Source: Coffea arabica (Eukaryota > Streptophyta > Magnoliopsida > Gentianales > Rubiaceae). Taken from it: a stretch of 64,000 nucleotides of DNA. The notes under the pieces were generated by a model. The model made no database searches, was not told the DNA's origin, and saw only the letters and a list, made by a program, of their open reading frames with translations. Below are positions 24,401 through 37,485 of this stretch, piece by piece (the first letter of the stretch is position 1; each line of letters opens with the position of its first letter). The position numbers and the translations under genes were made by a program. The DNA lies in assembly GCF_036785885.1 (NCBI RefSeq), contig NC_092323.1, forward strand, positions 8,688,501-8,752,500, given 5' to 3'.

Positions 24401-27269
24401 GATTCAGACAAATGAAGACCGTCAGGTAACCGCATTGCTTACAAGATAGATTTATGAGTTTTTTTACATTATTCATTTGCCCCATGGAGTTTCCTACTAA
24501 AAGATTCTGTTCATCTCTGGAAGATAATATATTTGTCTATTGATAGGTCAAGGTTTTCCCTCATCACATTAATGATATTGAGTTTGCAAACGCCTTGGCT
24601 GACTTGTTCATAGAGATCTGTCATAATTCTAAAGATGGTGGTGAGAGTGTTTATGAATCTATGAAAGATATCCAAGAAGATCATCCTGTTTCTGAAGTAA
24701 AACCCACAAAAGGAACTATTTCTTACTGCCTGAGCAACTTCCCAAATGCAAAACCAGGTTTTTTTTTCCCCTCGATGTTATTTTTCTGAGCTTCTTCTGT
24801 AAATGTCTTAGGTTGTGTTGTATCGTGAAACTGGTTAGGCTGATTTTCATTTAAGAATGTCTTGTAACTCGTCTAAACAGACATAGTAGTCTTCATGGTC
24901 ATTTCATGGAAAAACCTGTTTAGAGGAAGCACAAATTTACTTTCTTTTCTTCATTACTATCATGTTTACTAGGTTCCTGATTCGCATGCTATTAGCTATT
25001 AAGAGCTTGTTGAAGATGTTTGGTGACTGATAGTTTCCAGTCCTTGGGTCAACCTGTCAATTACCTCCGTGCATCTGTCAATCTTACTTTGTCACAAGTC
25101 TAGTTGAATACTGCTTGTTATTTGAAAGAAGTGTTTGATACAGATTTGCCTCGATGCTTAAGGCAGCATGTGGTTTATGAGACAACCATAAGTTTCTGAA
25201 TTTGTGCTTTGCAGAATTCTGCTCGAATGAATAGTCCATGGGAGGTTTTTTTCATTTCTATTTTATCTTCTTACATGGGGAGGGGGCTGGGGGAAATGGT
25301 GGAAGTAATCAATTCATTGCTGTAACTGCCTTTATTGTTGTGCATTGAGGCTTACTGTTGCAGATGTAATATGCTCTAGGAGCTTAGTAGTTTCTTCAAA
25401 TTCACCAATATATGCAGGAGGAGGGATTATGTTTATTTCTAATATCTAGCTGAAGTCCTAATGAAAATTTTATTCCTTTCAACAGAAACTTTGGAGAGAA
25501 CGCATGCCGTGCTGCAGAATTTGAAAGATCAAATAAGGATGGGTAAACCCATTATTGGGGCTGGTGCAGGGACAGGGATATCAGCAAAATTTGAAGAAGC
25601 AGGTGGCGTGGATCTAATAGTTTTATACAACTCAGGGCGCTTTCGGATGGCAGGAAGGGGCTCCTTGGCAGGATTGTTGCCTTTTGCTGATGCAAATGCA
25701 GTAGTAGTTGAGATGGCCAATGAAGTGTTGCCTGTAAGAATTTTTTTCTTCCAGACGGAAAAGAGTTTATGGGGTGAAAGAAGAGTATATGTACATGTTA
25801 AATCTGGCAAATACTCTAGTAATATGCTTGAATTTTTTCAGTACTGCACCTTCATGGTTTAATTCCTTTTGTAACTATAGTAGGATGCCTCCATTGTATA
25901 CGGGGTAAGCATTACCATTGATCACCTTGTGCTGCTCGATTTATACTCATGTTGAACGTCCAGGTAGTTAAGAAGGTTCCTGTTCTGGCTGGTGTCTGTG
26001 CAACTGATCCATTTCGCTGCATTGACTATTTCCTGAAGCAGTTGGAGTCCATAGGTTTCTGTGGAGTGCAAAATTTTCCTACTGTTGGGCTTTTTGATGG
26101 TAATTTTAGACAAAATCTAGAAGAGACTGGAATGGGATATGGGTATGTCTTAATTTAGTGACATACATGTGGGCTTTTTTCTAACATTCTTTGCAATCAT
26201 AAATGGAATGAACAATCACCATAGTCGTTATACAGATTGGAGGTTGAAATGGTTGCGAAAGCTCATGAAATGGGCCTCTTAACTACCCCTTATGCCTTCA
26301 ACATAGAAGAAGCAGTGGCAATGGCAAAAGCTGGTGCTGACGTTGTAGTGGCTCATATGGGGCTCACAACCTCAGGATCAATTGGTGCAAAAACGGCTCT
26401 CTCATTGGATGAAAGTGCTGTTCGTGTTCAAGCTATTGCTGTGGCTGTTCATTCTGTCAATAGTGATGTTATTGTGCTCTGCCATGGAGGTACCATCTGA
26501 GAAACCTTTGCTTGCTACAAATGTTTTCAACCAATAATGTACTGAACCCAAAAGTTCAAACAATGGTGGGATATTTTCTATAACAACATTTTACCAATTC
26601 AGAATGAGATATGTTGCTTGAACTGGAGAGCAACAATAATAACTACTAACTCTAACAGCTTGTAGAGCTCATTGGTCATTTGGGTCATTGGATCAAACTG
26701 GTTAGTCCACCTGTATTGGGTTTCTGTGTTTGGTCAGGAGGTCATTCTAGAATATGACGCGTTGCTAGACGGATGACTGCCACCATAAAAGGACCAAATA
26801 GAGACATCATCACTTGAAGGCAGAGTCTATTATTATTTTGAAGCTTGAATTTTTAACGTGTTTGCTAGGTACATTTGGTATATTTTTCTGGAATCTGCTT
26901 AGCCGTCTGTTCAGATTGCTGTGTTTAGTTGGACTTGGCTTCCACCAACTATTGTCATGTCTCATAGATGTCACTTCTTTAAAACTAAATTTCAAGAAGC
27001 TACTTGTTAGATATGTTTCATGGTATCAGCATAGGAAAGAAAAAACAGTACATTATTCTTAAGTGTTGAATGAATTCACTTCGTTTTCACATTTATTGAC
27101 TGCTGTGCAACTTTCAGGTCCTATATCCAGCCCTGAAGAAGCCAAATATGTACTAAAGAATACAAAAGGCGTTCATGGATTCTATGGGGCATCAAGTTTG
27201 GAAAGGCTACCAGTAGAGCAAGCTATAACAGCCACCGTACAGGAGTACAAATCAATTTCTATGAAGTAA
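21456..27269 (+). CDS. Tm-1-like: Tm-1-like protein (UPF0261 + TIM-barrel)
   Basis: Nine exons: 21456-21593, 22568-23215, 23644-23850, 24210-24425, 24547-24757, 25486-25733, 25964-26142, 26236-26489 and 27118-27269. All introns are GT-AG and phases match, giving 750 aa; tomato tm-1/Tm-1 is about 754 aa. The N-terminal half is the UPF0261 fold (about residues 10-440), with the glycine-rich loop [11 protein letters not shown] (120-130) and the stretch [17 protein letters not shown] in exon 3. The C-terminal part (from about 474) is a TIM-barrel phosphoenolpyruvate-hydrolase-like domain with [19 protein letters not shown] and [19 protein letters not shown]. In tomato, Tm-1 alleles bind the tobamovirus replication protein and block RNA replication; the ancestral function of the family is unknown. 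Whether this homologue restricts any virus cannot be told from the sequence. The start is ATG at 21456; another in-frame ATG is at 21471. No break was found. Confidence 0.95.
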
Positions 27270-27761
27270 ACGTGACATTCTTGGATGCCTTTGGGAGCTA
27301 GATCCTTTTTGTGTGTTTGTTTACTTTTCGATTCATTATCATCTTTTTCTGACATGTACTTTGTTAAAAAAAAAAAAGATATATAAATATTCAAAGATTT
27401 CAGATCAACATTATGCACTTATGGATGAGAATAAAATTTGAAATGACATTATTGTCATACAGAAGATTTAGCTCTTTCTCTTATAATGGCCGAATATGGT
27501 TAGTATTCCTTTTGTGTATGACTGGAATACTTGAAATTCATGGTTTATGTATTACGATGGATCACATAAATGATGACTGGATGACATCATTTCTTTTTGT
27601 TGCCTCTACTAATTTCCTGTGAAATTTAGAATCTTCTTTTTCAGGGAATTTGAAACATAAGAACTGGATTACAACAAGAAATTGATGATACTTGGTACAT
27701 AGTCTTAAACCATGCATCTACATTAATCACCGTAGTGCACAAGTCATCTGCTTCAGGGTAT
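27270..27761. other. Convergent 3' region between Tm-1-like and P450 genes
   Basis: The two genes point at each other with only 492 bp between their stop codons, so their 3' UTRs and polyadenylation sites must share this space and may overlap. It is AT-rich, with an A-run near 27366-27377. No gene is seen in it. Confidence 0.6.
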
Positions 27762-28845
27762 TTAGTTGTGTTCATTCTTCAGGGCCGTTAAGGTTATTGG
27801 ACATCCACTTCTCAATCTTGGTATGTGTGCTTTTCCTTCTAGATGAGGGTCTAGGTCATCAACAGTCCACCTGTACAATGAAAGATGGAAACTCATTCAA
27901 AGTAGGAAACTGTATCCCGTTAAAAAGAGGAACAGAAGTCAGAGAAGCTAAAGGCTAGTAGCTCACATGTATCCAGTAGTTAGTCGGTGTAAAAAAACCA
28001 ACATTGTAAGTTTTGCCATATTGATTCCCAAGCATGTCCTTGGTCCTGACCCGAATGGTATGTAACTGTATGGCTTTTGCATTTCCTAATGATATGAAAT
28101 ACATGATGAATTTATAATGTTCCTTTTTGGAAAGTGAGGATGATTAAATGAAGAATGAGCAGGAAACTTGTTACATCAAATCTTGAAGGGTTGAAGAGCA
28201 TAGGATCCTTGTATATTTCTGGGTCTTGATGTATACAGGTTGCATCAACATTGACATGCCATCCTTTCTTTATCTCGAAACCTGCATCAGGACATGGATA
28301 AGTATGCTTGTTGATTTATTTAATAAATACAATCAGGTTTTTTTTTGTTAATCTGGAGATTGAATATGCTAGGCTTATAATATTAGAATTTTGGGTTTGA
28401 ACCTTTTTAGAAGAAAAGGTTTTTATGCATAGGTAACTAGTAAAGCATGAGGCAAGTTTTCTTTTGCCCTTGTTCCTTTTATTTAAGGCTTAACTTACCT
28501 TCAATTGTGCAGTTATCTAGTGTCACTCGAGGAAACCATAGGAGGACGTTTGACATTCTCAATGTCTCTTTGACAACCTAGAAACATAAAAATCAACCTT
28601 GATAAGCATAGAAATATATATAATTGGGGTTGGACAAGGGACTGTAGTTTCAATAAGGAAATTCATTGAACTTCTTTCTCCGAGTTCCTCTAACCTTTGA
28701 GGCATATGACATGTTGTTCAGATCTTCAAGGGTCAGGAGGGCTCCATTTGGCTTGTTTCTGAGTATGGACAATTGTTCTTCCTGTAAATCCATCAAAAGA
28801 GAAAGAATCATAGTATGTCTGCAATGATCTTCAATGAAAGGATGT

Positions 28846-28898
<53 letters not shown>

Positions 28899-31320
28899 AA
28901 AGCACACACAAGCACAGAGATATTGATTTTGTTTGGATAGGAGGTTATTTGAAATATTTATTTGAGATAATTACTGTAGCACTTTTTGTGATATGATGTA
29001 TGTGAGATAAAAAGGTGGTTGGAAATTGTGTTTATGACGTAAGTAGAAAAAAATTTGAAATTTTGTTTGCAAATCTTCCTATCCAAACAAGCTCATTGTT
29101 TTCTGCTAGTTTTCCTCTTCCTCGAGGTTTTTGGATTCTTTTCTGTTTCCTTTCCCGGAGTGTTTCAGGTGCTTGCCAGGGGGAGGGGGAAGAAATGGTT
29201 AACAGGAATTTAGTAGCAGAATGGTGGGAGGGGAGTTTAGAGAGAGAGAGAGAGGGAGTTTGCATTTTAAAATGCAGGCATTATTTCTCACCCTGAGCCT
29301 ATCCTGAACTCCTTGATGTTCATCCAAGAACTTGACACTCCACATCATTGCAGCAGCTGTAGTGGTTTGTCCAGCAATTATCAATGTCAATAGGTTATCC
29401 ATGATCTCTTCATCGCTGAGTTTTTCATTATCTGGATATTGATCTCTTTGCAGCATGGACTGTAGGAAGTCTTCAGGATGTCGACTTCCTGTCCTTCGAC
29501 AGGCAATCATTCCTTTGAACGTTTCCATGAGTCGACGGCGTGCCTGTGTATATTGCTTGTTCAGTTTTAATGACTTGAAAAGTTTGAAATGAACGAGCAT
29601 ACTTCTGTCATGTTTCAAGATATCTTTTCCCGCACTTTTGCTTTTGTTTCTGGAAAGGATTTTACTACAATTTGCTCTGTCTTGTAGCTGTCTTAATAAG
29701 CCAAATTTCTTAGGTCACATTGCTCCTAAAACATCACCAAGCAGATTTTTCTTGTTGGTCATTTGGTGATTATTGGTATGACCTATAGATTCTATATTGC
29801 AGAATAGAAGCTTACTTTGATGCCTTTGTAGTATCGAGTGCCAGGGGTCATGACAGGGAAGGATAACATGGCATCAGAAACTGCAGTGCAGTCTCTTTCA
29901 ATTTGTTCGAGTAAGGAAGCATCTGTGACGCTCATGAACATGTCACACATTGCATCAAATGTCATCTGCATCAAATCTATTGAGGTTAGCCTTTGACATT
30001 GAAAACCAATACTTCTTCATTTCTTGAATTTCTAAAAAAGTTTCTTGGGCTGCCTTTTGGCTTGTGTTGTTAACATATTGAGTTGGCTTGGTCAAATGTC
30101 CCGTGTATATAAGTCCTTAAACCAAAGTTTCCTCATAATAAGAAAAAAGATTTCTAAAAGAAAGTTGGTCGAGCCTGCCATTTGTTTTAAACATTTGTTT
30201 TAATACAAATTAGAACAGTGTCTATGCAACAGATAATGGAAATGGAATTCAGTAGTACCTTCATATTGAAGTCAAGCACCACAAAACTTTGTCCATCCCT
30301 TTCTAATTTCTCCAATCTTTTACTCAGCATGCAGTCAATTTTCTGAACAAACTTGGATAAAGAATTCATAGAGAAAGGTTCAGACAGAAGACGCCTGATT
30401 CTTCTGTGACTTTCATGAGGAACACATAGCAAGCTATTCTTTCCTACTGCATCTGCCATTGATTTCACATATCCCTTGTTGAACAGTGCAAAATCATTGG
30501 CAAAGATTGTCTTGGCACCGTCAACACTTGGAACATACACATGGATCTTGCCAAATATCCTTGTTTTGAACCATTTCCCATACCTAATTTTATCAGTCAG
30601 TCAATCAGTACATATTTCATGAAGCTACTTAGCTTCTGCAGTAATTTTACCTTAATCAGAGAGTTGGTGGTAATGGATATCTCTACTGTTTTCTTTTTTT
30701 TCATTTTTATTTTTACTGTCTCTAATCTTTTCTTCTTCTTCTCCTCCTCCTATTCTTTTTTCTTCTGGTTGGCATTATACTACAATTTTCAACTGCCTTT
30801 TTACATGATTATGACATGGAAATTGCTCTTACTGCAAATGAGAGGACTACATAGGTTTGAGAAGAAAGGCAAAACATATGTACTTCATCTTAGTCAGAAA
30901 TTGAAAAAGTTCAGGTATTTTGTGACTTGACACTGTATAAGATCTTGGATAAAACAGTAAACTAACTCTAGCTTTGCATCTGTTGGAGACTACACTGCAC
31001 ATAAAGGAGTTAAATTGAAGAGTCACAAGGATGGCTTTCCCTATATCCATCAAAGATGTATATTCTATTCTCAAAAGGAGGAGGATAACTTACCACGATC
31101 GTCGGAGTCTAACAAACTCATAGCAGCCTTTGTTGCTATTGTTAGCTGAGAGGAATGAAAGAGTCTCCCCGAGGAAGGGGATTCCCAGGCTGCCAGGGAT
31201 GCCACTCTTTCCACGTTTAGTTCCCTTAGAAAGGAGAACTGTCACTCCTAAGGCGAGCACTGATGCTAGGAGAATATAATGGTAGTTGCCAAGTAGAAGG
31301 ACGAGATACTCAACAGACAT
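27762..31320 (-). CDS. Cytochrome P450, CYP85 clan, CYP722-like
   Basis: Nine exons on the minus strand: 31320-31094, 30583-30259, 29965-29816, 29543-29292, 28781-28695, 28577-28499, 28281-28175, 28085-27967 and 27870-27762. GT-AG junctions and phases close to 484 aa, a normal P450 length. Seen: an N-terminal membrane anchor (about 14-31), the hinge IPGSLGIPFLGETL, the I-helix oxygen-binding AGQTTT (291-296), the K-helix ExxR (E351-R354), and the heme loop FGSGPRTCLG (420-429, Cys427 as heme ligand). It should be an ER-bound monooxygenase. The overall text (FNKGYVKSMADAVGKNSLL, FPVMTPGTRYYKGIKARRRL) resembles CYP722, whose CYP722C members act on carlactonoic acid in strigolactone synthesis. 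The subfamily was recalled and not searched, so the substrate is open; CYP707-like is the main alternative. Intron 4 (28782-29291) holds a (TA)n run and a MITE. Confidence 0.93.
28850..28893. repeat. (TA)n microsatellite in P450 intron
   Basis: About 22 uninterrupted AT dinucleotides lie within intron 4 of the P450 gene. Similar AT runs occur near 40721-40758, 62077-62099 and 62735-62750. Confidence 0.9.
28931..29088. mobile_element. GTTTGGAT-ended MITE, copy in P450 intron
   Basis: This 158-bp element has a perfect 12-bp TIR, GTTTGGATAGGA and TCCTATCCAAAC. Its interior includes ctgtagcactttttgtgata and atgtatgtgagataaaaagg, shared with copies near 32688-32841, 34607-34774 and 41361-41511. 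It lies wholly in an intron, so it should be removed by splicing. Confidence 0.8.
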
Positions 31321-33080
31321 CTTGAGTTAATTTTGAGGAAACTGATGACAGTCGGAGTATGATTATGAACTGTTGGAACATAAATTATCACCTAGCATCA
31401 AAGGTCTAGTAGTCTGAGATGAACGAGAAATGTGAATTAAATAGGGATGTTTGGAAGCATCTTTAGCGTATGCCGGCTATAGCACTACTCCAAGATTCAT
31501 GCTAGTAAAAGACAATATTCTACGTGCCTCCGTCTTTGTCCGTACTTCCTGAGACATTGTAATTTGACCCTCAACTTTGTCATATCCTTGTTAAATAACT
31601 GGATTGCCGAACCAGGGTAGTGTTTGCCAGGACGAGAAGTTTATCTGAACATTTTTAATCACACAGATGGTGACTAGCATGTTCGCAAACTCTTTTCTTT
31701 GATGATTCTTGGTACCACAACTAATACATCATGCTACTTTTCTATTGATACTAAACAATTGCGAAATCATTTTATCTCTAGTCACGTTATAAACTCTTGC
31801 GGCTTATTGTTTACCAGCACTGAGAGGAATGAAAAATACATGATACATAGTTATATATAACGTAAATGTCACAAACTGCAATTCCGGACACTGGTGTGGA
31901 TTGTGGACAAGAAATCAGGCCAAATTGTTGGTTCATTATGAGGTGTCTGCCGCTGAAGGTGTTCATTGAACGCACTTTATTGCTTGTTCGGCTAGTATTT
32001 CTCGTTAACTGATATGCTACGATCCCCGGGATTGGTTTATCGATCTCATGTCTGGTGAGAAGTGACAATTAGCCATTGGAAGCAATTGGTCAAATCAAGA
32101 CGAGATTTCAGCATGTCCCTCAGGCCTAGGAAGACATGCATGGCATGCAGTAGCATGTGCTTTAATCTGCATTCTCCTGTTCCCTCCTTATCCCAACCTG
32201 TTTGCGAGGATTTGAGCCATAGTCTGCGAGGCGGAGGCCGGAGTTCAACTTCCTGACCACTAGTCCCCACGGCGACATGATTCTGTAGTCAATGTAGAGA
32301 GAGTTCATCTCTAGGTATGATGGTGGTTACTCCCATCTGTCAAATAATAAGGGATGGTAGTTATTGTCCCGAGGCGTTCCATAAAAAGATTCGATTCAGG
32401 CCTAGTGCCGACTTGCCAAGGATTATAAGATGGTATCGTTGAATTAACAATGACTACTACATTTGTGAAATGATGACTTAGAGAAGAGCTCTGATATGAT
32501 GTACAAGTGGAAGACGACTGTGTATCGAGCATGTCGCTATTAATTTTTGTCCCATAGCCACTCCTCAGATTCGATCTACACCAAAACCCAAAAATAAGTT
32601 TTTGACAAAAAAAAAATCCAAAAATAAGTGAAGTCTTTCCTTTTCGAAGTAGATAAACTGCTACAAATATAAGTAAGTTATATGTGAGATTGTAAGTTAT
32701 TTGAGATATTTTTACTGTAGCACTTTTTGTGATGTGATGTATGTGAGATAAAAAGGTAATTGGGAAGATAAAAAGGTGTATTGGAAATTGTAATAGTGAT
32801 GTAAGCAAATTTATTTGGGCAAATAACTTGCAATCCAAACACACTACTTTAGATTTCCTTTGTTTGTGCAGTATAGACTGCAGGGCCTCTCTGCCAGGGG
32901 AAAAAAGAAATATTGGTTTTGCTAATCTGGATGCATTACATTCCATGCACCTTATATTGATATTAGATGAATGATTCAAAAGTTTAAGTGTAATAGAAGT
33001 TCATCTAGCTTAATGTTACCAGATATATAGTCTAGTCGGACAATGTTATAGTGACTATAGTTATGGTAATGATATTAGGG
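31321..33080. other. Intergenic upstream of P450; MITE and possible SINE
   Basis: The first few hundred bases are the presumed P450 promoter; a possible TATA-like ctatttaattcac reads on the minus strand near 31432-31444. A second GTTTGGAT-family copy lies at about 32688-32841, with its left end lost. The 222-codon reverse ORF at 32311-32979 runs through that MITE and is not a gene. At about 32190-32290 (minus) there is text like a tRNA-derived SINE head (GGGACTAGTGGTCAG then AAGTTGAACTCC), low confidence. Confidence 0.45.
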
Positions 33081-34606
33081 TTACCTATTATTGCAGGTTT
33101 CTATTAACTTTAACGACACATCAAGCTTTTTAGCGTCTTTTTAAATATTGTTTTAAAATAATTAATATTAATATTAGTAAGTTTTTAATTAAAATTAGTA
33201 AGTATATGTCTGAAATAGTCAATTTTAGTCAGAAATGAAAATTTACACTTTGAGTAATGTAATTTACTTATAATTCGACAAAAGTTATTTTTGTTTAAAT
33301 TAAACTTACTAATACTAAAAGTAAAAAATTTGCATCTTTAAGTAAAAGATCACCTATTTCCTGAAATGTTTTCGGGTATCACCTGTCTCTTTAAAGTCAC
33401 CTGCCTTCTTCTTATTTACTTCTCAATTCTCACAATACGATTGAATTCCCGAGCAAAAGTTTCCACTTTGGTCCACACTTTCTCTTGGTTACGATTGAAT
33501 AAATTTTCTCCCTCCAAAATTTTCATCTTTAGTCCACACTTTTCCTCTCGTCTTTCTCATCGATCGGTTGGTTTTGGGTGCTGCCATATGCAGACATAAC
33601 AAAAGGGTTAGCAACGGTGGTAGCTAGCCAAAGAGCATATGAAAAATAGCAGTGACGATTAGACCATCATGTTCTCTTGAAATTGTTTGATTATATTGCT
33701 GTAATTTATTTATCTTTCATTTGTTTTGTTTGTCAAGATTTTCTTGCAAAATCAGGTTTGAGATTTTGAAGATTTTATTGCAATATTGGGGCTAGAAATG
33801 TTCGTTGAAACATGTAGGAAATGGTTGTAGCTTTGATTGGCTCTGGGTAAAGTAAGCTTAATAGCCATATGAAACATCTAGGAAATGACTTGAGACCCTT
33901 TATGTGAAAGTGTGTAGGCATTTAAGTTAAATGTGATTAATTTAGGAATGCATATAAGATGTTTGGTGAAATGTCAAAGAGAAATTTGTGTGTAATGATT
34001 GATGCTCTGTGCGGGTGAGAAAATGAAATGTTCTAATTGCCAAATGGTCTTGAGACCCTTTCTTTCCATTTGCTTTTTAATAGTGAAAATTTCTTTTGAT
34101 TATATTGGTAAAAAAATAACATATTTTACAAATTATTCCAATTTATTTAGAAACTGTTACTAATTTCATCAGAAATTATATAATGTAAAAATGGTTTAAT
34201 AATTTTTTACTAAATATAAATACTGCATATAAAAGGAAAAGATATTTTATTTTATTTTACTTTGATTAGAAAAACTTATGGTAGTAATAACAAAAATAGT
34301 CACAGTGGTGCAAATTTTGAATCAATAATTAACGTACACTTGATTACGGTAATTTTTTAACCGATTAGACTAATATATGCCATAAAGTAGTAAGATTTAA
34401 TCATTTATGAATTGACAATTTAGAAGTTTATATACCATTCACCTATAAAAAATTATAATTATTATAAAATGACATTTTATAATAATTTACATACTATTTG
34501 CCAATTAAAAATAAGTTTGATAAAAAAAATATGCATACAAATCTATAATGTAAATGATACAAAATATATTTGAAAGTTATGAAACTTAATATATGGGTAA
34601 ATTTAG

Positions 34607-34774
34607 GGTTTGTTTGGATAGGAGTTTATTTGGATGATTTATTTGAGATAATTACTATAGTACTTTTTGTGATGTGATGTATGTGAGATGAAAAGGTGAT
34701 TAGGAAGATATAAAAGTGATTAAAATTTATGAAGTAAATTATTTTATTTGAAATCATTTCAATCCAAACAAACC
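34607..34774. mobile_element. GTTTGGAT-ended MITE, best-preserved copy
   Basis: This 168-bp copy has a 13-bp TIR, GGTTTGTTTGGAT and ATCCAAACAAACC. It shares its interior (gatgtgatgtatgtgagatg) with the copy in the P450 intron. The surrounding 33081-35314 is very AT-rich and holds no gene. At about 35088-35216 another small repeat has tacactgacaatgtatacac at its left and its inverse at its right; a relative occurs near 8570-8700. Confidence 0.8.
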
Positions 34775-36048
34775 GTATAATTTTCAAAGATTATACTACA
34801 TTAATAGAACATTAACTTTTATACTTATGACTCAGAAAATAAATTTATTAAACTGTTACCATTTTATTAAATTCATAAGTATTAATCTATGGAAATTGTG
34901 ATGTATAGATAAGTGCTATTTTATATATAACTCGAAATATTTGTTATTATTGTCATCCAAACTTTCTAAGCTTTAACAAATTCAAAAATAATTTAGAATT
35001 TGTAATATGGCAAATTATTCGTACATATTTTATAAGGTCATGTGAAAGAAATGGTTTTCATAGTATATTTAAAGGATTAATTTTGTCTACACTGACAATG
35101 TATACACTATCAGCGTTGGATGAATGACAACTATGCAAAATTCAAATTTAAAATTCAACTTTTGCACACATGTCATAAATCAAACGGTGATAGTATATAC
35201 ACTATCAGTGTATATAAGATTTACTCTTATTTAAAATACTTAAAACACATAACATTTATAAATGATACATACAATCGTGTATTATACATTTACGTTACAA
35301 GCAATTACTAACTACTCCTTCCGTCTCATATATTTGGTTGTGTTTGGGGATATGTGCTTTTTATGCACAGTACACTTCACCAAATTTTTTTTCCTTTTGT
35401 TTCACTTTTGCCCTTATGCACAGTACACTCCACTTTTGCCCATCACTGCTACTCTTATCTGCTACAAACACTTCTTCCGAAGATATCGACGTGATAAGTG
35501 ACAACTGACAACTCTTTAAATCACAAGCTACTAACTTTCATTCGGCAAGAAAATTTCATCGTCTTTTACTTCTCAAAATTCTTCCATCTTTTGCTAATAA
35601 ATCCTTAAAATTTTGCTCTACCTAACTTTCGACAGCAAGTTGACGCTGATGCTCAAGAAAGAGATGAAAACTCTATGGGATTCAAGTCTTCAATAAAAGT
35701 TCGTCTAATCTGCACTGCCTATATTTGGATTATGCATCTAATCAAAACATATCAAGATTGATTTTTTTTATTCCCTTGTTATGATTTGTTTTTATTCTTT
35801 CTTTTTTTGGGTTCATGTCAAGAGGGCGTTAATTCTTGTCTTGCTTAATTATAATTTCTGGTTTTTTTTGTTTTTAAGATTTGCCACCAAATTGGTCTAA
35901 AACTTTTGTAAGTTGGTGGATTTCTAAAACTTGAATTGCCTATTTTAAAAATTTGTTAACTAAGGATTACGACTATTCACTCCTAGTTCTACTCTGTATA
36001 TAAATATGAGCATTATGCTCTGTTTCGTTGGTGACTTTTTAAAGAAAA

Positions 36049-37359
36049 ATGGATATGCTTGATGACATTGAAACTTCCTGCAATCGTATAAAGAGATTAA
36101 CTAATGAAGAAAGGCAATCCATTTTTGAAACTCTCTTGCAATATAGTGATTGTGAAAAATTGAGAAGAGGGACAATTATGAATGTTGCAAACTTATTCCA
36201 GATAAATGTCATAACTGTTCGCAGGATTTGGAAACAAGCGGCAGCCTCTTTTGCAAATGGAAGAGTAGTTGATGTATCTCGGAGATTTCCAAAAAGACCT
36301 GGATGGAAACAAGTGGAAATAGATTTCACCTCTATTATGACAATTCCTCTTCGCCGCCGAACAAACATTCGCTCTCCAGTGAAATGAAAGTTGCTAAGTC
36401 AACTCTTCATCGACGAATTAAAGAATGTGCTATTAGGCTGCATTCAAATGCGTTGAAACCGTAGTTGACGGATGAAAGTAAGCAAGTAAGGCTTCGATTT
36501 TGCTAGTCAATGCTTGAATTTGAAAGTCTCAATACTAAACCAGTTTTTAGGAGTATGTTTAATGTTGTTCATATTGATGAAAAATAGTTTTATATAACTA
36601 AAGAATCCGAAAGGTACTATCTTCATCCTGAGGAAAAGCAACCTCTTCTAACATGTAAGAGCAAAAAATTCATTGCGAAAGTTATGTTTCTAGCTGCTGT
36701 AGCTCGACCTCGGTTTGATTGCTCTTACTACCAAGAATTTGATGACAAAATTGGTATTTTTTCTTTTGTACTAAAGGAGCCGGCAAAAAGAAACAATAAA
36801 AATCGGATTGCTGGTACATTAGAAACGAAGCCAATATTGTCAATGACTAAAGAGGTGTATAGAAGATGCCTAATTAAAAAGGTTTTGCCTACAATACGCA
36901 GTAAATGGCCACGTGAGAATGGTACTGAAATTTTCATCCAACAAGATAATGCCGCCACATATTAATCCCATGGATTTTGAATTTATTGAGGGTGCTTCAA
37001 TGGATGGACTTGATATTCACTTGTTATATCAACCTTGTAATAGTCCGGACATGAATGTTCTTAATTTAGGATATTTTAGGGCCATCCAATCACTTCAACA
37101 TCAAGAAGCACCCAAAACAATTGATGAGCTAATCCTTGTTGTTGAAAAATCGTTTGATCAACTATCAACTAAAAGCCTCAACAATGTTTTCTTAACACTG
37201 CAATCATGTATGGTAGAGGTAATGAAGAACTTAAGGGGAAACAATTACAAAGTGCCGCACATCAGAAAGCATCATTTAATGAAAGATGGTTCTCTTCCTC
37301 TGCAAATTAAATGTGAAAAAGAACTTGTTAGCCAAGTTCGAAGTCATATACAAGCATAA
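36049..37359 (+). pseudogene. Mariner-like transposase, decayed
   Basis: The reading starts at MDMLDDIETSCNRIKRLTNE with a helix-turn-helix DNA-binding region (to about 36368). Near 36376 a 1-bp shift moves the frame. The next part (KVAKSTLHRRIKECAIRL) carries three TAG codons, at about 36463, 36504 and 36587. Two of them replace a Trp that the family has there, including the one in HIDEKWF. A second frameshift lies just after QQDNA (about 36955-36960), and the C-terminal part continues to 37359. The DD39D catalytic triad has D1 (HIDEK) and D2 (QQDNA), but the third is Asn (VLNLG for VLDLG). The enzyme cannot be active. Confidence 0.93.
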
Positions 37360-37485
37360 AGATGGTTTCATTGGACAGGTTCACTTATATGCAAAACTAG
37401 TTTGTGCTTTATAGTTTACGGTCCCTATTTCTTTGTTTATAGTTGTTTACACTAGCTTTTTTTTTTCTTTTTTATATAGGTACTG

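Noticed and set aside
32311-32979. 222-codon minus-strand ORF
   Set aside because: It runs through a GTTTGGAT-family MITE copy and AT-rich text, has no domain and no promoter-like context.
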